DNA of 64,000 bases from Streptomyces netropsis (GCF_014203545.1 NZ_JACHJG010000004.1:399266-463265); one strand, 5' to 3'. Positions 45,029-54,448 are shown, numbered from the stretch's first letter. Translations and numbers: made by a program. The notes: generated by a model not told the origin, from the sequence alone.

Positions 45029-46345
45029 ATGAGCCCGGACGCGATGATCACGCACTTCGTCGGCGCAGCGGCCGTCGTCATCGTCGTCGCCCATGCTGCC
45101 GGGCGGTTGGCGCGGTGGATGCGCCAACCGGTGATCGTGGGGCAGCTGATCGCCGGCATCGCCCTGGGACCGACGCTGCTCGGCGCGGTCGCGCCCGCCG
45201 TGGCACGTCAGCTGTTCCCGCCCGGGATCGCGCCGATGCTCAATGCGCTCTCCCAGCTCGCACTGGTCGTCTTCCTGTTCGGGGTGGGGTACGAGCTCGA
45301 TCTCTCGATCCTGAGGCAGCGCGCGCGGACCGTGGTGACGGTGTCGCTCGCGGCCTTCCTCGTGCCCATGGCCGCGGGCGTCGGAGCCGCGTTGCTCTTC
45401 CGCGAGGAACTGGCACGGCTGGGCGCTCCGGCCGGGATGCCGGTTTCCGCCGTGCTGTTCCTGGGGGTGGCGCTCTCGATCACCGCGGTACCGGTCCTGA
45501 CGGCCATAGTGCGGGAGAACGGGCTGGCCGGGACGCTGCCCGGGGTGATCGCCATGTCCGCCGCCGGGCTGATCGACGTGATGGGCTGGGCGGTGCTCGT
45601 CGGCGCGCTCCTCGACGCCGGTGGTCACGGCGAGCCCCACTGGGGCGTGCGGCTGGGGCTCACGCTGCTCTTCACCGCGGCGATGCTGCTCGGGGCGCGA
45701 CCATTGCTGCGTCGACTGTTGTGGCGTCGTCATCTGGATGCCTCGTACCGATTGGCGGTGCTGGTGGGTTTCGCTTGCGCCTCGGCCTGGGTCACCAGTG
45801 CCCTGGGGCTGCATGTGATCTTCGGTGCCCTGCTGGCCGGCGCGGTGGTTCCGCGTGAGGCGGGCGGCACCCTCGATGCCGAGTTGGTGCGGCCGCTCAA
45901 CGATGTCTCGGGTCTGCTGCTGCCCTTCTTCTTCGTGATTTCGGGCAGCAATGTGTCGGTCGGTGGGCTGGACGGTGCGGGTCTGGTGGTCCTGGCGTTG
46001 GTGACGCTGCTCGGTGTGCTGGCCAAGGTGGGCAGCGGGCTGGGTGCCGCCCGGCTCTGCGGTGTGGGGCGCGACGATGCCCGGACCATCGGGGTGCTGC
46101 TCAGTGCGCGGGGTCTCACCGAGCTGATCGCGCTCAACGCGGGCCTGCAGGCAGGGCTGATCGCGGGACCGCTGTACTCCGTGTTCGTACTGATGGCCCT
46201 GGCCACCACGATCGCGACCCAGCCGCTGCTCGCCCTGGTGCGGTGGCTGGCCGACCGCAGCGGGCGGCGTTCGGGGGACGCGGGGTACGGCGACAGTCCG
46301 GAGCGGGCCGGACCGGTCACGGCACCCACGCCCGGCGCCGGCTGA
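45029..46345 (+). CDS. Cation:proton antiporter (CPA2 family)
   Basis: 438 aa with about 12-13 hydrophobic segments and short loops; KefB/NapA-like signatures FGVGYELDLSIL, FLGVALSITAVPVL, and the C-terminal LLSARGLTELIALN. No KTN/RCK regulatory domain follows. Exchanges Na+ or K+ for H+ across the membrane. The start at 45029 has GAGGTG 5 nt upstream. It is divergent from the hydrolase-caspase operon and convergent with the FxsT-like gene, i.e. embedded in the conflict island rather than in a housekeeping setting. Confidence 0.9.
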   Translation: MSPDAMITHFVGAAAVVIVVAHAAGRLARWMRQPVIVGQLIAGIALGPTLLGAVAPAVARQLFPPGIAPMLNALSQLALVVFLFGVGYELDLSILRQRARTVVTVSLAAFLVPMAAGVGAALLFREELARLGAPAGMPVSAVLFLGVALSITAVPVLTAIVRENGLAGTLPGVIAMSAAGLIDVMGWAVLVGALLDAGGHGEPHWGVRLGLTLLFTAAMLLGARPLLRRLLWRRHLDASYRLAVLVGFACASAWVTSALGLHVIFGALLAGAVVPREAGGTLDAELVRPLNDVSGLLLPFFFVISGSNVSVGGLDGAGLVVLALVTLLGVLAKVGSGLGAARLCGVGRDDARTIGVLLSARGLTELIALNAGLQAGLIAGPLYSVFVLMALATTIATQPLLALVRWLADRSGRRSGDAGYGDSPERAGPVTAPTPGAG

Positions 46346-46386
46346 TCGGGACCGAGCGGCCGGCCCGCTCCGCTCTTCGGAGGCGG

Positions 46387-49300
46387 TTACATCGGCATCG
46401 GCGCGATGTCGCATTCGATGCGCCGGTGCGCGTTGGCCGCCTCCAGCCAGTAGTGCCCGGCGCGGACGCATCGCGACAGCGCGCCCACGGCCCTCGCGTG
46501 CATGTCGTCGGCTTCCTGATTGCGCCCCAGCGCCCGCAGGTCCAGTGCGAGATTGGCCCGGCAGCACTGGGTGACCGGATGGTCCGGCCCGCAGACCTCC
46601 TCCAGCACCACGAGTGCGGCGGAGTCCACCGCGTGGGCGGCGGCGAAGTCGAGGCGCGCGTAGTGGTTGTTGGCCACGCCGAGGTCACCGATGAGTGTGG
46701 TGACATGCCGGTCGCCCAGGGTGGCGCGCAGGCGTCGGCCCGCCTCGGCGTCCAGCTCCTCGGCCCGCGCGTGGCGCCCCCGGGCCCGCTCCGTCGCCGC
46801 GAGGTTGACCATGGCGGCGAGCGAGAAGGGGTGGTTCGCACCGAGCGTGGCGCGGTACCGGCGGGCTGTGTCCTCGCCGAGTTCCTGCGCGGAGTCCAGA
46901 TCGCCGTGCAGCCGCCGGTCGACGGATACGTTCATCGCCGTGGCGAGGGTGTCCCGGAAATCCCGGCCGTACCGGTCGGTGAACCGCTTGAGCGTCTCCT
47001 CGCTCAACTCGGCGGCCTCCGCGAGCGATCCGTCACGGCGGCGGCACACGGCCAGATTGCGGGCCGCGCGCACGGTGGCGGCGTTGTCGACGCCGTTGAC
47101 CGCGGTACTGACCCGGTAGGTCTCCTCCTGGAGCTTGCGGGCTGCCGGATAGTCGCCGCTCTCGCGGATGTCGATGGCCAGCCCGTTGAGCGTGTTGAGG
47201 GTGAGACCGCTGTTGGGGCCGTACAGCAGCTCCCACTGTCGCACCGTCTCCTCGTCCAGCTCCCTGGCCTTGGCGAACTCGCCGCAGAGCCGCAGCGACA
47301 CGCCGTAGCTGTGCGCCGCCTGGAGCGCCCCCGGGTCCTCCGGACCGAACAGGTCCAGAGCCCGGCCGGTGGCCTCGACGTCGAGGTCGCGCGCCGCGTA
47401 GAAGTCGCCTCGGTAGCGCAGCGCTCCCGCCATCTGCCACATGGAGTCGATGAGCTCCTCCTCGGGCACCCCGGGGCGTCGGGAGATCTCCAGCGCCTGT
47501 TCGTTGAGCGCGTGCGCCTCCTCGCCGATCCCCAGCAGCCGCAGGAAGTAGGCGAGGAGTTTGCCCATCTGGAGGACCTGGGTGTCTTCCTCGCCCGACT
47601 GGCCGAGCCAGGCGTTCCACGCCTCGCGGGCGAGTGACGCGCCGGTCTCGTGCGCGCCCCAGTAGTAGAGGTAGAAGACGATGTCGTTGATGAGCTCGCG
47701 GACCCATGGATCGTCGCTGCGCACCGCCCCCGAGACGATGACGTGCGGCAGCAGCCGCTGATAGGCCACCCATTGGTCGGACGAGTGCGGGGCGCCCGGT
47801 TTGGCCGCCGCGAGCAGGACGTGCGCCGCGTGGCGCGTCCGGGCGGCTTCCTCCGCGGTCATGGACTCCAGCAGGACGGCCTGCATCAGCCGGTGCATCT
47901 GCAGGGTGCCTGTGCCGTGGTCGAGTTTGATGAGCGAGAGGCGGTTGAGGTCGCGGGTGGCACGGCCGATCAGCACGGGATTGCGCAGCACCGGGTCGAG
48001 TTCCGGGGTGATCTCGATCGCCCGGGAGGCGCGCAGCGCGGAGATCGGGATCGGCTCGGGCGACATGCAGGCGCAGATGTCGAGCAGTTGCCGGGAGGCC
48101 GGGTTGGACTCGGCGAGGCTTTCCAGGGAGATGTTCCAGGCCGCGGCCACCGAGACCGGATAGTCGGGTGAGGGATCGAGCTGGAGGATGCCCGGGGTGC
48201 GTTGTTCCAGGAGTTCGACGTACTCGGCCACGGGCATGCCGGTGGCGGCGATCCAGGCACCGGCCTGCTCCACGGCCAGCGGCAGGTCGCCGAGCGCGTC
48301 GGCCAGTCGGTCGGCGTCCTGGTCGGACATGCCGCGGGCCCGGCGCTGGAGCAGTGCCACGCTCTCCGCCCGGGTGAACACGTCCACGCTGAGCGGTGGG
48401 ACGATCCGCTCCCACTCGCGATTGCGCGAGGTGATGAGGATCTTGCCGGGGCCGTCGGTGGGGAAGTAGCGGCGTGCGACGTCGATGTCCTCGGCGTTGT
48501 CGAACACCAGGAGCCAGTTGTCGTACGGCTTTCCGCTGCGCAGCGCCTCGCGGACCGCCGGGACCGTGGTGTTGGCCTGCGGACCGACGTCGAGTCCGAG
48601 GCGGCGGGCGAGCTCCGAGAGGGCTCCGAGAATCAGGCTCTCCTGCTCCGCGGGGATCCACCAGATGACGTTGTACTCGTGGCTGTGGCGGTAGATGTAT
48701 TCGATGGCGAGCTGGGACTTGCCCACCCCGCCCATGCCGTGCAGCGCCTGCGGCAGTACGGCGGTGGTGCCGTCGCCGCGCAGTTGCTCCTCGATGCTGT
48801 CGAGGAGGCTCTCCCGGCCGGTGAAGTTGGGGTTCTTCTGGGGGACGTTTCCCATGACCGCGGGCCGGCCGGTGCGGATGACCCGGATCTCCGAAGTATC
48901 GCGCTCCATCTGTGGGTCAGCCTTCCGGTCCTCGGTGATCGGGGATGTCGGTTGCACAACGTCTCCTGGAATTTCAGGCGTGCCGGACGTATCCGGATCA
49001 TTCGCTTCATTCATGCCCAAGGAAGATCCTTCGCTACCCCCCGCGGATACGCCCGGTGCGTCCCCGAGGGAGCCCAGCTCCCGTGCCGCGCGCCGGGCGA
49101 GCTCCCCCGCTCGACGGCTGTAGGGGCCGGACAGTGCGCGCAGCACCGCGAGCTCCACCCGGAGCCACGCCTGTCCCGCCTCGGAGACCTCCGGCAGGGC
49201 GACCGAGCCCGGGTCGCGCAGGATGGCCTTGAGCCGGCCGCCCCGCTCACGGCCGTCACGCAGTTCCGCGAAGTTGGTGACCACCCGGGCCAGTTGACTG

Positions 49301-50751
49301 CGGGTGCCGAGGGCGAGCAGTGCCTCGCGGACGCCGTTCGCGAAGTCGGGGCCGCCCCGGTCCGGGGCGCGCCAGTCGATCAGCCCGCCCATGAGGATCT
49401 CCGAGAGATGGGCGGGTGACGCCTGCGGCACCATGCGGTGCCGCAGCTGCTCGATCAGCTCGAACTCGAAGGGCAGGGCGGCGATATGGGTGGCCAGCCG
49501 CCGCGCCGTCGGGGTGGCCAGGGATTCGAACCGGCGTACGGCGCGAGCTGCCGCGGCGGGTGTGCCGGTGCGGGGAGCGCGCAGACCGGAGGCCGCGGCG
49601 GCCCTCGGTAATTCGTCGGGGAAGACCACGGGCAGTTGCCGGCTCAGCCCCGGCTCTCCGGTCACCAGTTCTGCCCAGAGCCCGAAGGCGGCCGGTTTCA
49701 GGCTCAGGACCGGAACGGGGAACGTTCCGCCGGGACCGCCCCGGGGCGGCATGGGGCGCGTCGGATCACCGCCGACGGACGGATCTCCGTACCCCATGGC
49801 CTGGTTGGACGTGCCGAAACCGCCCGACTCCAGTCGGCTGGGGCGGGGGCGGACGGAGGAGCGGTGCCAGAGGTAGGTGGGGAGCAGATGTACCAGTGCG
49901 GTGGGGCCGGCCGTGGACAACTGGTGCAGGAGTCGCTGCGCTCCGGGCCCCGCCCACTCCGCTCCGAGGCCGTCGGTCACCACCAGGAACACCCGGGTGC
50001 CCCGGCCGTCGATCAACTCGGCGGGGTCCGCCGTGCGATGTCCGGGCAGCCGCAGGCCGGCGCGGGCGGGTGCCAGTGCGAGGCGGGCGGTGCGCACGTC
50101 ACGAAAGGCGCCGCTGCGCTCCGCCTCGACGGTGATGCGCTCCACCTCCCGGGCCCAGACCGGCATCGTGGGTCCGTCGTCGGCGAGTACCACCAGATCG
50201 AAGGCTCGCTCCGGTGTGGGCCGCAGATACGGCATCCACAGACCGTCGATGATGCCGTGCCGGGCGGTGCGTTCCTCGTCCAGCTCCGTCCGGTACCGGG
50301 AGGGGACGCGGCGGCCGAGCCGGTGGAGCGCCTTGGCGAGCAACGACTGGTTCCGCACGACGGGGGGCGGGATCGGATCGGGCCGTTCCGCGGGGCGGGT
50401 GGGACGCACCGGGATCGGCACCTCGTCCCCGTACGGCTTGGGCTCCGGTGCGGCCTGGGGCGCGTGGTCGAGGGGAGGCGGGGGAACCGGAGCCTTCGGT
50501 GCGGCGTCGGGCGGCGCGTCCGGCCTGCCGGGAACGTCGTCGTCGCGTTCGGTGCCGTGGGCCGTCGGGAGGGGAGGGTCGTGTGCCGAGGGGGCGGCCG
50601 GGGGGTGGCGCAGCCGGGCGGCGGTCAGCCAGACGGCGTCGGCGTACTCCCGCCAGTCCGGCTCCCCGACGCCGGTGCGGTCCGCGTCGGCCGGCTGTCC
50701 CTCTCGCGCGTCGCCGGGGACAGGGGATCGTTCTCTGGGGGTCCCGGTCAT
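46387..50751 (-). CDS. fxsT: FxsT-like protein: vWA-like domain + NB-ARC + TPR
   Basis: 1454 aa. Residues about 150-300 form a SAV_2336-type domain resembling vWA (LVVLADDGPTMPVWA, VFLVVTDGLGAEW; the DxSxS site reads DDGPT). A linker to 630 is partly disordered. NB-ARC: P-loop GMGGVGKS (672-679), Walker B WLLVFDNAED (D751), LITSRNRE and DLPLAVEQAGAW. A winged-helix/ARC2-like part runs to about 960, then repeated TPRs (about 1050-1450; ETVRQWELLYGPNSGLTLNT-type units). This is the STAND (NLR-like) sensor/scaffold found in FxSxx-COOH systems. ATG overlaps the MoxR stop by one base (TGATG). It ends 41 bp from the convergent antiporter. Confidence 0.82.
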   Translation of the reverse strand: MTGTPRERSPVPGDAREGQPADADRTGVGEPDWREYADAVWLTAARLRHPPAAPSAHDPPLPTAHGTERDDDVPGRPDAPPDAAPKAPVPPPPLDHAPQAAPEPKPYGDEVPIPVRPTRPAERPDPIPPPVVRNQSLLAKALHRLGRRVPSRYRTELDEERTARHGIIDGLWMPYLRPTPERAFDLVVLADDGPTMPVWAREVERITVEAERSGAFRDVRTARLALAPARAGLRLPGHRTADPAELIDGRGTRVFLVVTDGLGAEWAGPGAQRLLHQLSTAGPTALVHLLPTYLWHRSSVRPRPSRLESGGFGTSNQAMGYGDPSVGGDPTRPMPPRGGPGGTFPVPVLSLKPAAFGLWAELVTGEPGLSRQLPVVFPDELPRAAAASGLRAPRTGTPAAAARAVRRFESLATPTARRLATHIAALPFEFELIEQLRHRMVPQASPAHLSEILMGGLIDWRAPDRGGPDFANGVREALLALGTRSQLARVVTNFAELRDGRERGGRLKAILRDPGSVALPEVSEAGQAWLRVELAVLRALSGPYSRRAGELARRAARELGSLGDAPGVSAGGSEGSSLGMNEANDPDTSGTPEIPGDVVQPTSPITEDRKADPQMERDTSEIRVIRTGRPAVMGNVPQKNPNFTGRESLLDSIEEQLRGDGTTAVLPQALHGMGGVGKSQLAIEYIYRHSHEYNVIWWIPAEQESLILGALSELARRLGLDVGPQANTTVPAVREALRSGKPYDNWLLVFDNAEDIDVARRYFPTDGPGKILITSRNREWERIVPPLSVDVFTRAESVALLQRRARGMSDQDADRLADALGDLPLAVEQAGAWIAATGMPVAEYVELLEQRTPGILQLDPSPDYPVSVAAAWNISLESLAESNPASRQLLDICACMSPEPIPISALRASRAIEITPELDPVLRNPVLIGRATRDLNRLSLIKLDHGTGTLQMHRLMQAVLLESMTAEEAARTRHAAHVLLAAAKPGAPHSSDQWVAYQRLLPHVIVSGAVRSDDPWVRELINDIVFYLYYWGAHETGASLAREAWNAWLGQSGEEDTQVLQMGKLLAYFLRLLGIGEEAHALNEQALEISRRPGVPEEELIDSMWQMAGALRYRGDFYAARDLDVEATGRALDLFGPEDPGALQAAHSYGVSLRLCGEFAKARELDEETVRQWELLYGPNSGLTLNTLNGLAIDIRESGDYPAARKLQEETYRVSTAVNGVDNAATVRAARNLAVCRRRDGSLAEAAELSEETLKRFTDRYGRDFRDTLATAMNVSVDRRLHGDLDSAQELGEDTARRYRATLGANHPFSLAAMVNLAATERARGRHARAEELDAEAGRRLRATLGDRHVTTLIGDLGVANNHYARLDFAAAHAVDSAALVVLEEVCGPDHPVTQCCRANLALDLRALGRNQEADDMHARAVGALSRCVRAGHYWLEAANAHRRIECDIAPMPM

Positions 50752-51851
50752 CAGCGGCCTTTCGCGAGGTCGCGAAGGAGTATCTCGACGAGCTTACGCC
50801 CCGCCTCGTCGTCGTGGAAACCGCCCGATGCGATCAACTGGACGGCGTTGAGGAGCTGGTCGACGGTCTGCGTACCACCGGCGGCCACGCTCTTCTCGAA
50901 GTGGTCCAGGAGCCCCTCGATCCCCTCCGGCCTGCGCCGCAGATGACTCACCACGATGGACACGAGTTGCTCGCGGCCGGGCGGACGGAGTTCCAGGGGC
51001 AGGCACCGGCGGCGGAAGGCGGCGGGGAACTCGCGCTCGCCGTTACTGGTGATGATCACGACGGGGAACTCGCGGCACTCCACCCGGCCACCGTGGACGA
51101 CGGCCCTCCCGTTCGGGTCGTCGGTGACGACCGTCGCCTCCCGCTGGGGGCTGCGGACGAGTTCGGGGATGTCGTAGCAGCCGTTCTCCATCACGTGGAG
51201 CAGGTCGTTGGGCAGGTCGATGTCGCTCTTGTCCAGCTCGTCCACCAGCAGCACGCGGGGGCGCTCGTAGGCGAGCAGGGCCGTGCCGAGGGGGCCGAGG
51301 GTGACGTAGTCACCGATCTCGGGGGCCTCCTCGCGTTCCTCGCCCGCCCGCCACGCCGCGATCGCCTGCGCCCGGCCGATGGAGTCGTAGGCGTAGAGGC
51401 CGTCCTTGAGCGTGGTGCGGCTGACGACGGACCAGGGCAGGACGCGGCCGAGCCCCAGCTCCCGCGCCACCAGGTAGGCGAGGGTGGACTTGCCGACTCC
51501 GGGCGGCCCGCTGACCAGGATCGGCCGGCGCAGCAGCAGCGCGGCATTGACCAGGTCGACCTCTTCGTCCCGTAACTGGGGCCTGGCCTGGGCCGTGCCG
51601 AGGCGTCGCTCGGTGGCCCGGGGGTCGTCGCCGGGCGGCGGCTGGAGCGGCTCGCCGCCGAACTCGCGCCAGGGCGGCGGGGCGGGCAGGCGGACGGATG
51701 CCCCCACCGGGGCGTCGCCCGTCGCGTGGAAGACCCGCCAGCCGGACGGGGCGGATACCGGGGTGCCGTAGCCCGTCGTGCCCCGCCGGGCGTCCTCCTC
51801 GTGCGACCCCTGTGCCGTCTGCGGTTCTCCCGCCGCCCCCGTCTCCGTCAT
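50751..51851 (-). CDS. MoxR-type AAA+ ATPase of the conflict system
   Basis: 366 aa. Walker A SGPPGVGKS (about 114-122), Walker B VLLVDELDK (D204/E205), sensor 1 VIITSNGERE, arginine-finger region AAFRRRCLPLEL and MoxR lid. The first 90 residues are Pro/Gly-rich and carry a WREFGG segment typical of this subfamily. MoxR proteins act as remodelling chaperones with vWA partners; here the vWA-like domain is in the next gene. ATG overlaps the VMAP stop (ATGA) and the stop overlaps the fxsT-like start. Confidence 0.9.
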   Translation of the reverse strand: MTETGAAGEPQTAQGSHEEDARRGTTGYGTPVSAPSGWRVFHATGDAPVGASVRLPAPPPWREFGGEPLQPPPGDDPRATERRLGTAQARPQLRDEEVDLVNAALLLRRPILVSGPPGVGKSTLAYLVARELGLGRVLPWSVVSRTTLKDGLYAYDSIGRAQAIAAWRAGEEREEAPEIGDYVTLGPLGTALLAYERPRVLLVDELDKSDIDLPNDLLHVMENGCYDIPELVRSPQREATVVTDDPNGRAVVHGGRVECREFPVVIITSNGEREFPAAFRRRCLPLELRPPGREQLVSIVVSHLRRRPEGIEGLLDHFEKSVAAGGTQTVDQLLNAVQLIASGGFHDDEAGRKLVEILLRDLAKGR

Positions 51852-53317
51852 GCCGGGACCTCCTCTTCCTCGTGGTCGTGCAGGGCGTCCCGGTCGACGA
51901 GCCGGTACGGGTCGTCCCACAGAACCGCTATGTGTCTGCCCAACTGTCCCGCTCCGTCCGCGTCGGCGGCGGCGGCGATCCGCTCCCGGTACACCTGATA
52001 CGGCAGCTGACGGACCGCGTGCGACAGCAGCTGGCGGACGGTGGCGCCGGTCTCCGCGGGCCAGGTCTCCCGGCGGTCCCAGATCGCGACGCCGATCCCC
52101 TCGTACACGGCTTCCCGCAGGGCGGGCAGCGCCTGGTCCTCGACGGCCGCACCCCGCAGTTCGACCACGGCGACCTTGTTGTCGGCGCGCAGCCCGGCCA
52201 GCCAGCCGCCCCGGCCGGAGTCCTCCTGCCGCCAGATCAGACGCTGCGCGACGTCCCCGCTGTGCGCGACCTTCCAGCGCTCGCGCCACAACCGCATCTG
52301 GCGTGAGCTCGCCTGGCGCATCCGCTCCAGGCTGCGCAGATGAACGCCGTACGCCAGTCCCAGGGGAAGCGGCGAGGCGCCGCCCTCCGACACGTCCAGG
52401 GCCGCCATGTCCAGGTTCAGCAGGTGGAAGGGGAGGACGAACTCCACGTACGCGGGGATCTCGTGATCCGAGTCCGGGGTCCGGGCCCACAGTGCGTCCC
52501 CCCGGGCGAGGGCCTGCCCGACCGCCCGGTGCAGCCGGTGCGGCGCGACGGTCACGCATTCGCCCTGCCGGGGCGCCCAGACACCGGCGACATCGTTGAT
52601 CCAGTGCCGTACGTGCACTTCGCCGGTGCCGTCGTCGGCCGGTTCGAGCATGACCACCAGGCATTTGGGCACCGAGGGGTCCGCCTGGCTGTCCGCCATC
52701 TCGGCCCGGCGCGCGGCGAGGGCGGCGAGGGCGCCCTGGCGTCCCGCCCAGTCGTCACAGACGAGCCCCAGCCGCTGCGCCAGCCGCTCGTTCACCCGCG
52801 CGGCGCACTCCAGGAGGACCACGGCGGGTGGCACCCCGTCGGGCTGTGCCGCGTGGTCCAGGAGCTCGTCGAAGAGCACGGGGGCCGACCGGTCGGCGGA
52901 CAGGTCCAGTCCCGTCCACCGGGCCGTGAGGTCCCGCAGCCGCCGGGTGTCCGCCTCACCGAACTTCCGCAGCAGTTCTCGCACCTGGGCCTCGGTGCGC
53001 TCGTCGAAGAGACCGGCCGGCAGGACGGGCGGGGAGAGCGTACGCAGTACGTCCTCGGCCGCGGCGTCGCCGCACAGCAGCCGCACGGCACTCGTGAGCG
53101 CCTCGCCCCCTCCGGGTTGCGCCAGTGCGTCACGGGCGATGCCGACGAGATCGAGTCGCATGTTCTTGCGAAGACACTCGACCGGCCTGGCCAGGCCGTC
53201 GCCGACGAGCTCGGCGAACCAGACCCGCTGGTCGGGATCGCCGGCGAATTCCAGCTCGGACAGCAGCGTGACCACATCGGTCAGGACCGCGTGGGCCGCT
53301 CGTGTTCTCTCGGGCAC
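51848..53317 (-). CDS. Effector-associated domain + VMAP-C protein
   Basis: 489 aa. N-terminal EAD2-like helical domain (about 10-85: LLSELEFAGDPDQRVWFAEL, RKNMRLDLVGIARDALAQ), a second helical stretch (about 105-160), then a VMAP-C-type domain (about 165-480: CLVVMLEPADDGTGEVHVRH, YVEFVLPFHLLNLDMAAL, PLPLGLAYGVHLRSLERM). In comparative genomics VMAP proteins bridge vWA-MoxR pairs and EAD-bearing effectors. The DPxQR-containing EAD here resembles that of the caspase gene. GTG start at 53317 with a distant GGGGGAT. First gene of the VMAP-MoxR-fxsT operon. Confidence 0.78.
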   Translation of the reverse strand: MPERTRAAHAVLTDVVTLLSELEFAGDPDQRVWFAELVGDGLARPVECLRKNMRLDLVGIARDALAQPGGGEALTSAVRLLCGDAAAEDVLRTLSPPVLPAGLFDERTEAQVRELLRKFGEADTRRLRDLTARWTGLDLSADRSAPVLFDELLDHAAQPDGVPPAVVLLECAARVNERLAQRLGLVCDDWAGRQGALAALAARRAEMADSQADPSVPKCLVVMLEPADDGTGEVHVRHWINDVAGVWAPRQGECVTVAPHRLHRAVGQALARGDALWARTPDSDHEIPAYVEFVLPFHLLNLDMAALDVSEGGASPLPLGLAYGVHLRSLERMRQASSRQMRLWRERWKVAHSGDVAQRLIWRQEDSGRGGWLAGLRADNKVAVVELRGAAVEDQALPALREAVYEGIGVAIWDRRETWPAETGATVRQLLSHAVRQLPYQVYRERIAAAADADGAGQLGRHIAVLWDDPYRLVDRDALHDHEEEEVPA

Positions 53318-53482
53318 CTTCGACCATCCCCCACCCTGGCCTCACCCCGCTCCGGGCGGGGGAGCTCTCCCGTCAGTTCCCGCTGGACCACTGGTGCATG
53401 ACGCCCAGTCAAACAGAGTCCGGCGATCACCGCTCCCGTTCGTCCGTTCCCAGGCACCCCTCGGGTGCCGGGGGACGGCGGT

Positions 53483-53511
53483 GAGGGCCGTGACCGAAGG
53501 TCACGGCCCTC
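53483..53511 (-). terminator. Terminator hairpin of the lipase gene
   Basis: 13-bp perfect arms GAGGGCCGTGACC and complement with a GAA loop, about 75 nt after the lipase stop. Confidence 0.7.
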
Positions 53512-53584
53512 GTCTGCTGCGAGGCCCTTACCCGCGCGAGCGTCCCCTCGCACTCGCGCCCTCCCGGCGTCCGGGTGATCGTGG

Positions 53585-54448
53585 TCAGCCGGCGCAGGTG
53601 GTCGGGGTGGCGTGGGCGGGGTCGAGGGCGTTGGTGATCTCGTGGAAGGCCAGGCGGTCGAGTACGCCGATCGCCACGTGCCCGGAGAGGTCGAGCGAGC
53701 AGCGGTCCTGGATGAGGACGTTGCGGACGTCGGGGCCGGAGAGATGACCCGACCGGTACGGCGTGACGATCTCGTCGTACTGCGTCGCGATCACCGTGTA
53801 GCGGACGCCGGGCACGGTGTCACCGCCCTCGTTGAGGCGACGCAGGAAGTCGGAGCCCGCCGCCTGGTCGGTCAGCCCGGGGGTGAGGCCGTGGATCGCG
53901 TCGCGGGCGCCGGGGACGAGGTCGAGGAGCTTGGTCAGGCCGAGCAGGGTCGTGCCGTGGTTGTCGGGGGCGATGCCGACGAGGGCGTTCACCTTGGCCG
54001 CGCCGCCGAGGAATTTGAGGTAGTGGCGCGGCATCATGCCGCCCTGGGAATGGCCGACCAGGTCGGCCTCGGGCGCGCCGGTGGCCGCCAGGACCTTGTC
54101 GACGAACGCGGAGAGCTGTTCGGCCGACTTCGCGACCGGACCGAGGCCGTGGAAGAAGGGAACTCCCGGCAGTTGTCCGTAGTCGAGGGAGAAGACGCAG
54201 TAGCCGCGGCTCACCAGGTGGGGGGCGAGGGCGACCCAGTTGTCGACGGAGTTGGCGAGGGTGCCGTGCACGAGGACGACGGGCCGGGGGTGGGCGGCGG
54301 TGGGCTTGCAGGAGTAGTCGTTCCACCCGCTGCTCACGGCCGGGGTGCGGGACGGGGCGGCGGCCGCGGCGCTCGGTGCCGCTACGGCGGCGAACGCCAG
54401 GGCGAGCGCGGGCAGAAGGGTGCGGAGGGGTCTCCAGGACAGCGTCAT
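53585..54448 (-). CDS. Secreted lipase/esterase (class 2 lipase family)
   Basis: 287 aa. Signal peptide 1-30 (basic start, Ala-rich core, cleavage near AAAAAPS). VVLVHGT oxyanion strand, nucleophile elbow LVGHSQGGMMPRHYLKFLGG and IAPDNHGTTL loop are characteristic of EstA/LipC-type extracellular lipases of actinomycetes. Four Cys may form disulfides (YSCKP, RGYCVF, QDRCSL, TTCAG). ATG at 54448 with GAGGTG 7 nt upstream. Own transcription unit. Confidence 0.9.
   Translation of the reverse strand: MTLSWRPLRTLLPALALAFAAVAAPSAAAAAPSRTPAVSSGWNDYSCKPTAAHPRPVVLVHGTLANSVDNWVALAPHLVSRGYCVFSLDYGQLPGVPFFHGLGPVAKSAEQLSAFVDKVLAATGAPEADLVGHSQGGMMPRHYLKFLGGAAKVNALVGIAPDNHGTTLLGLTKLLDLVPGARDAIHGLTPGLTDQAAGSDFLRRLNEGGDTVPGVRYTVIATQYDEIVTPYRSGHLSGPDVRNVLIQDRCSLDLSGHVAIGVLDRLAFHEITNALDPAHATPTTCAG

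Noticed and set aside
46346..46386. Hairpin between the convergent antiporter and fxsT-like genes
   Set aside because: Only a 6-bp GAGCGG/CCGCTC stem is visible, too weak to call a terminator.
40603..53584. att-type direct repeat of the tRNA-Leu 3' end flanking the island
   Set aside because: No second copy of the T-arm/acceptor sequence was found by eye near the far end, and no integrase gene is present.
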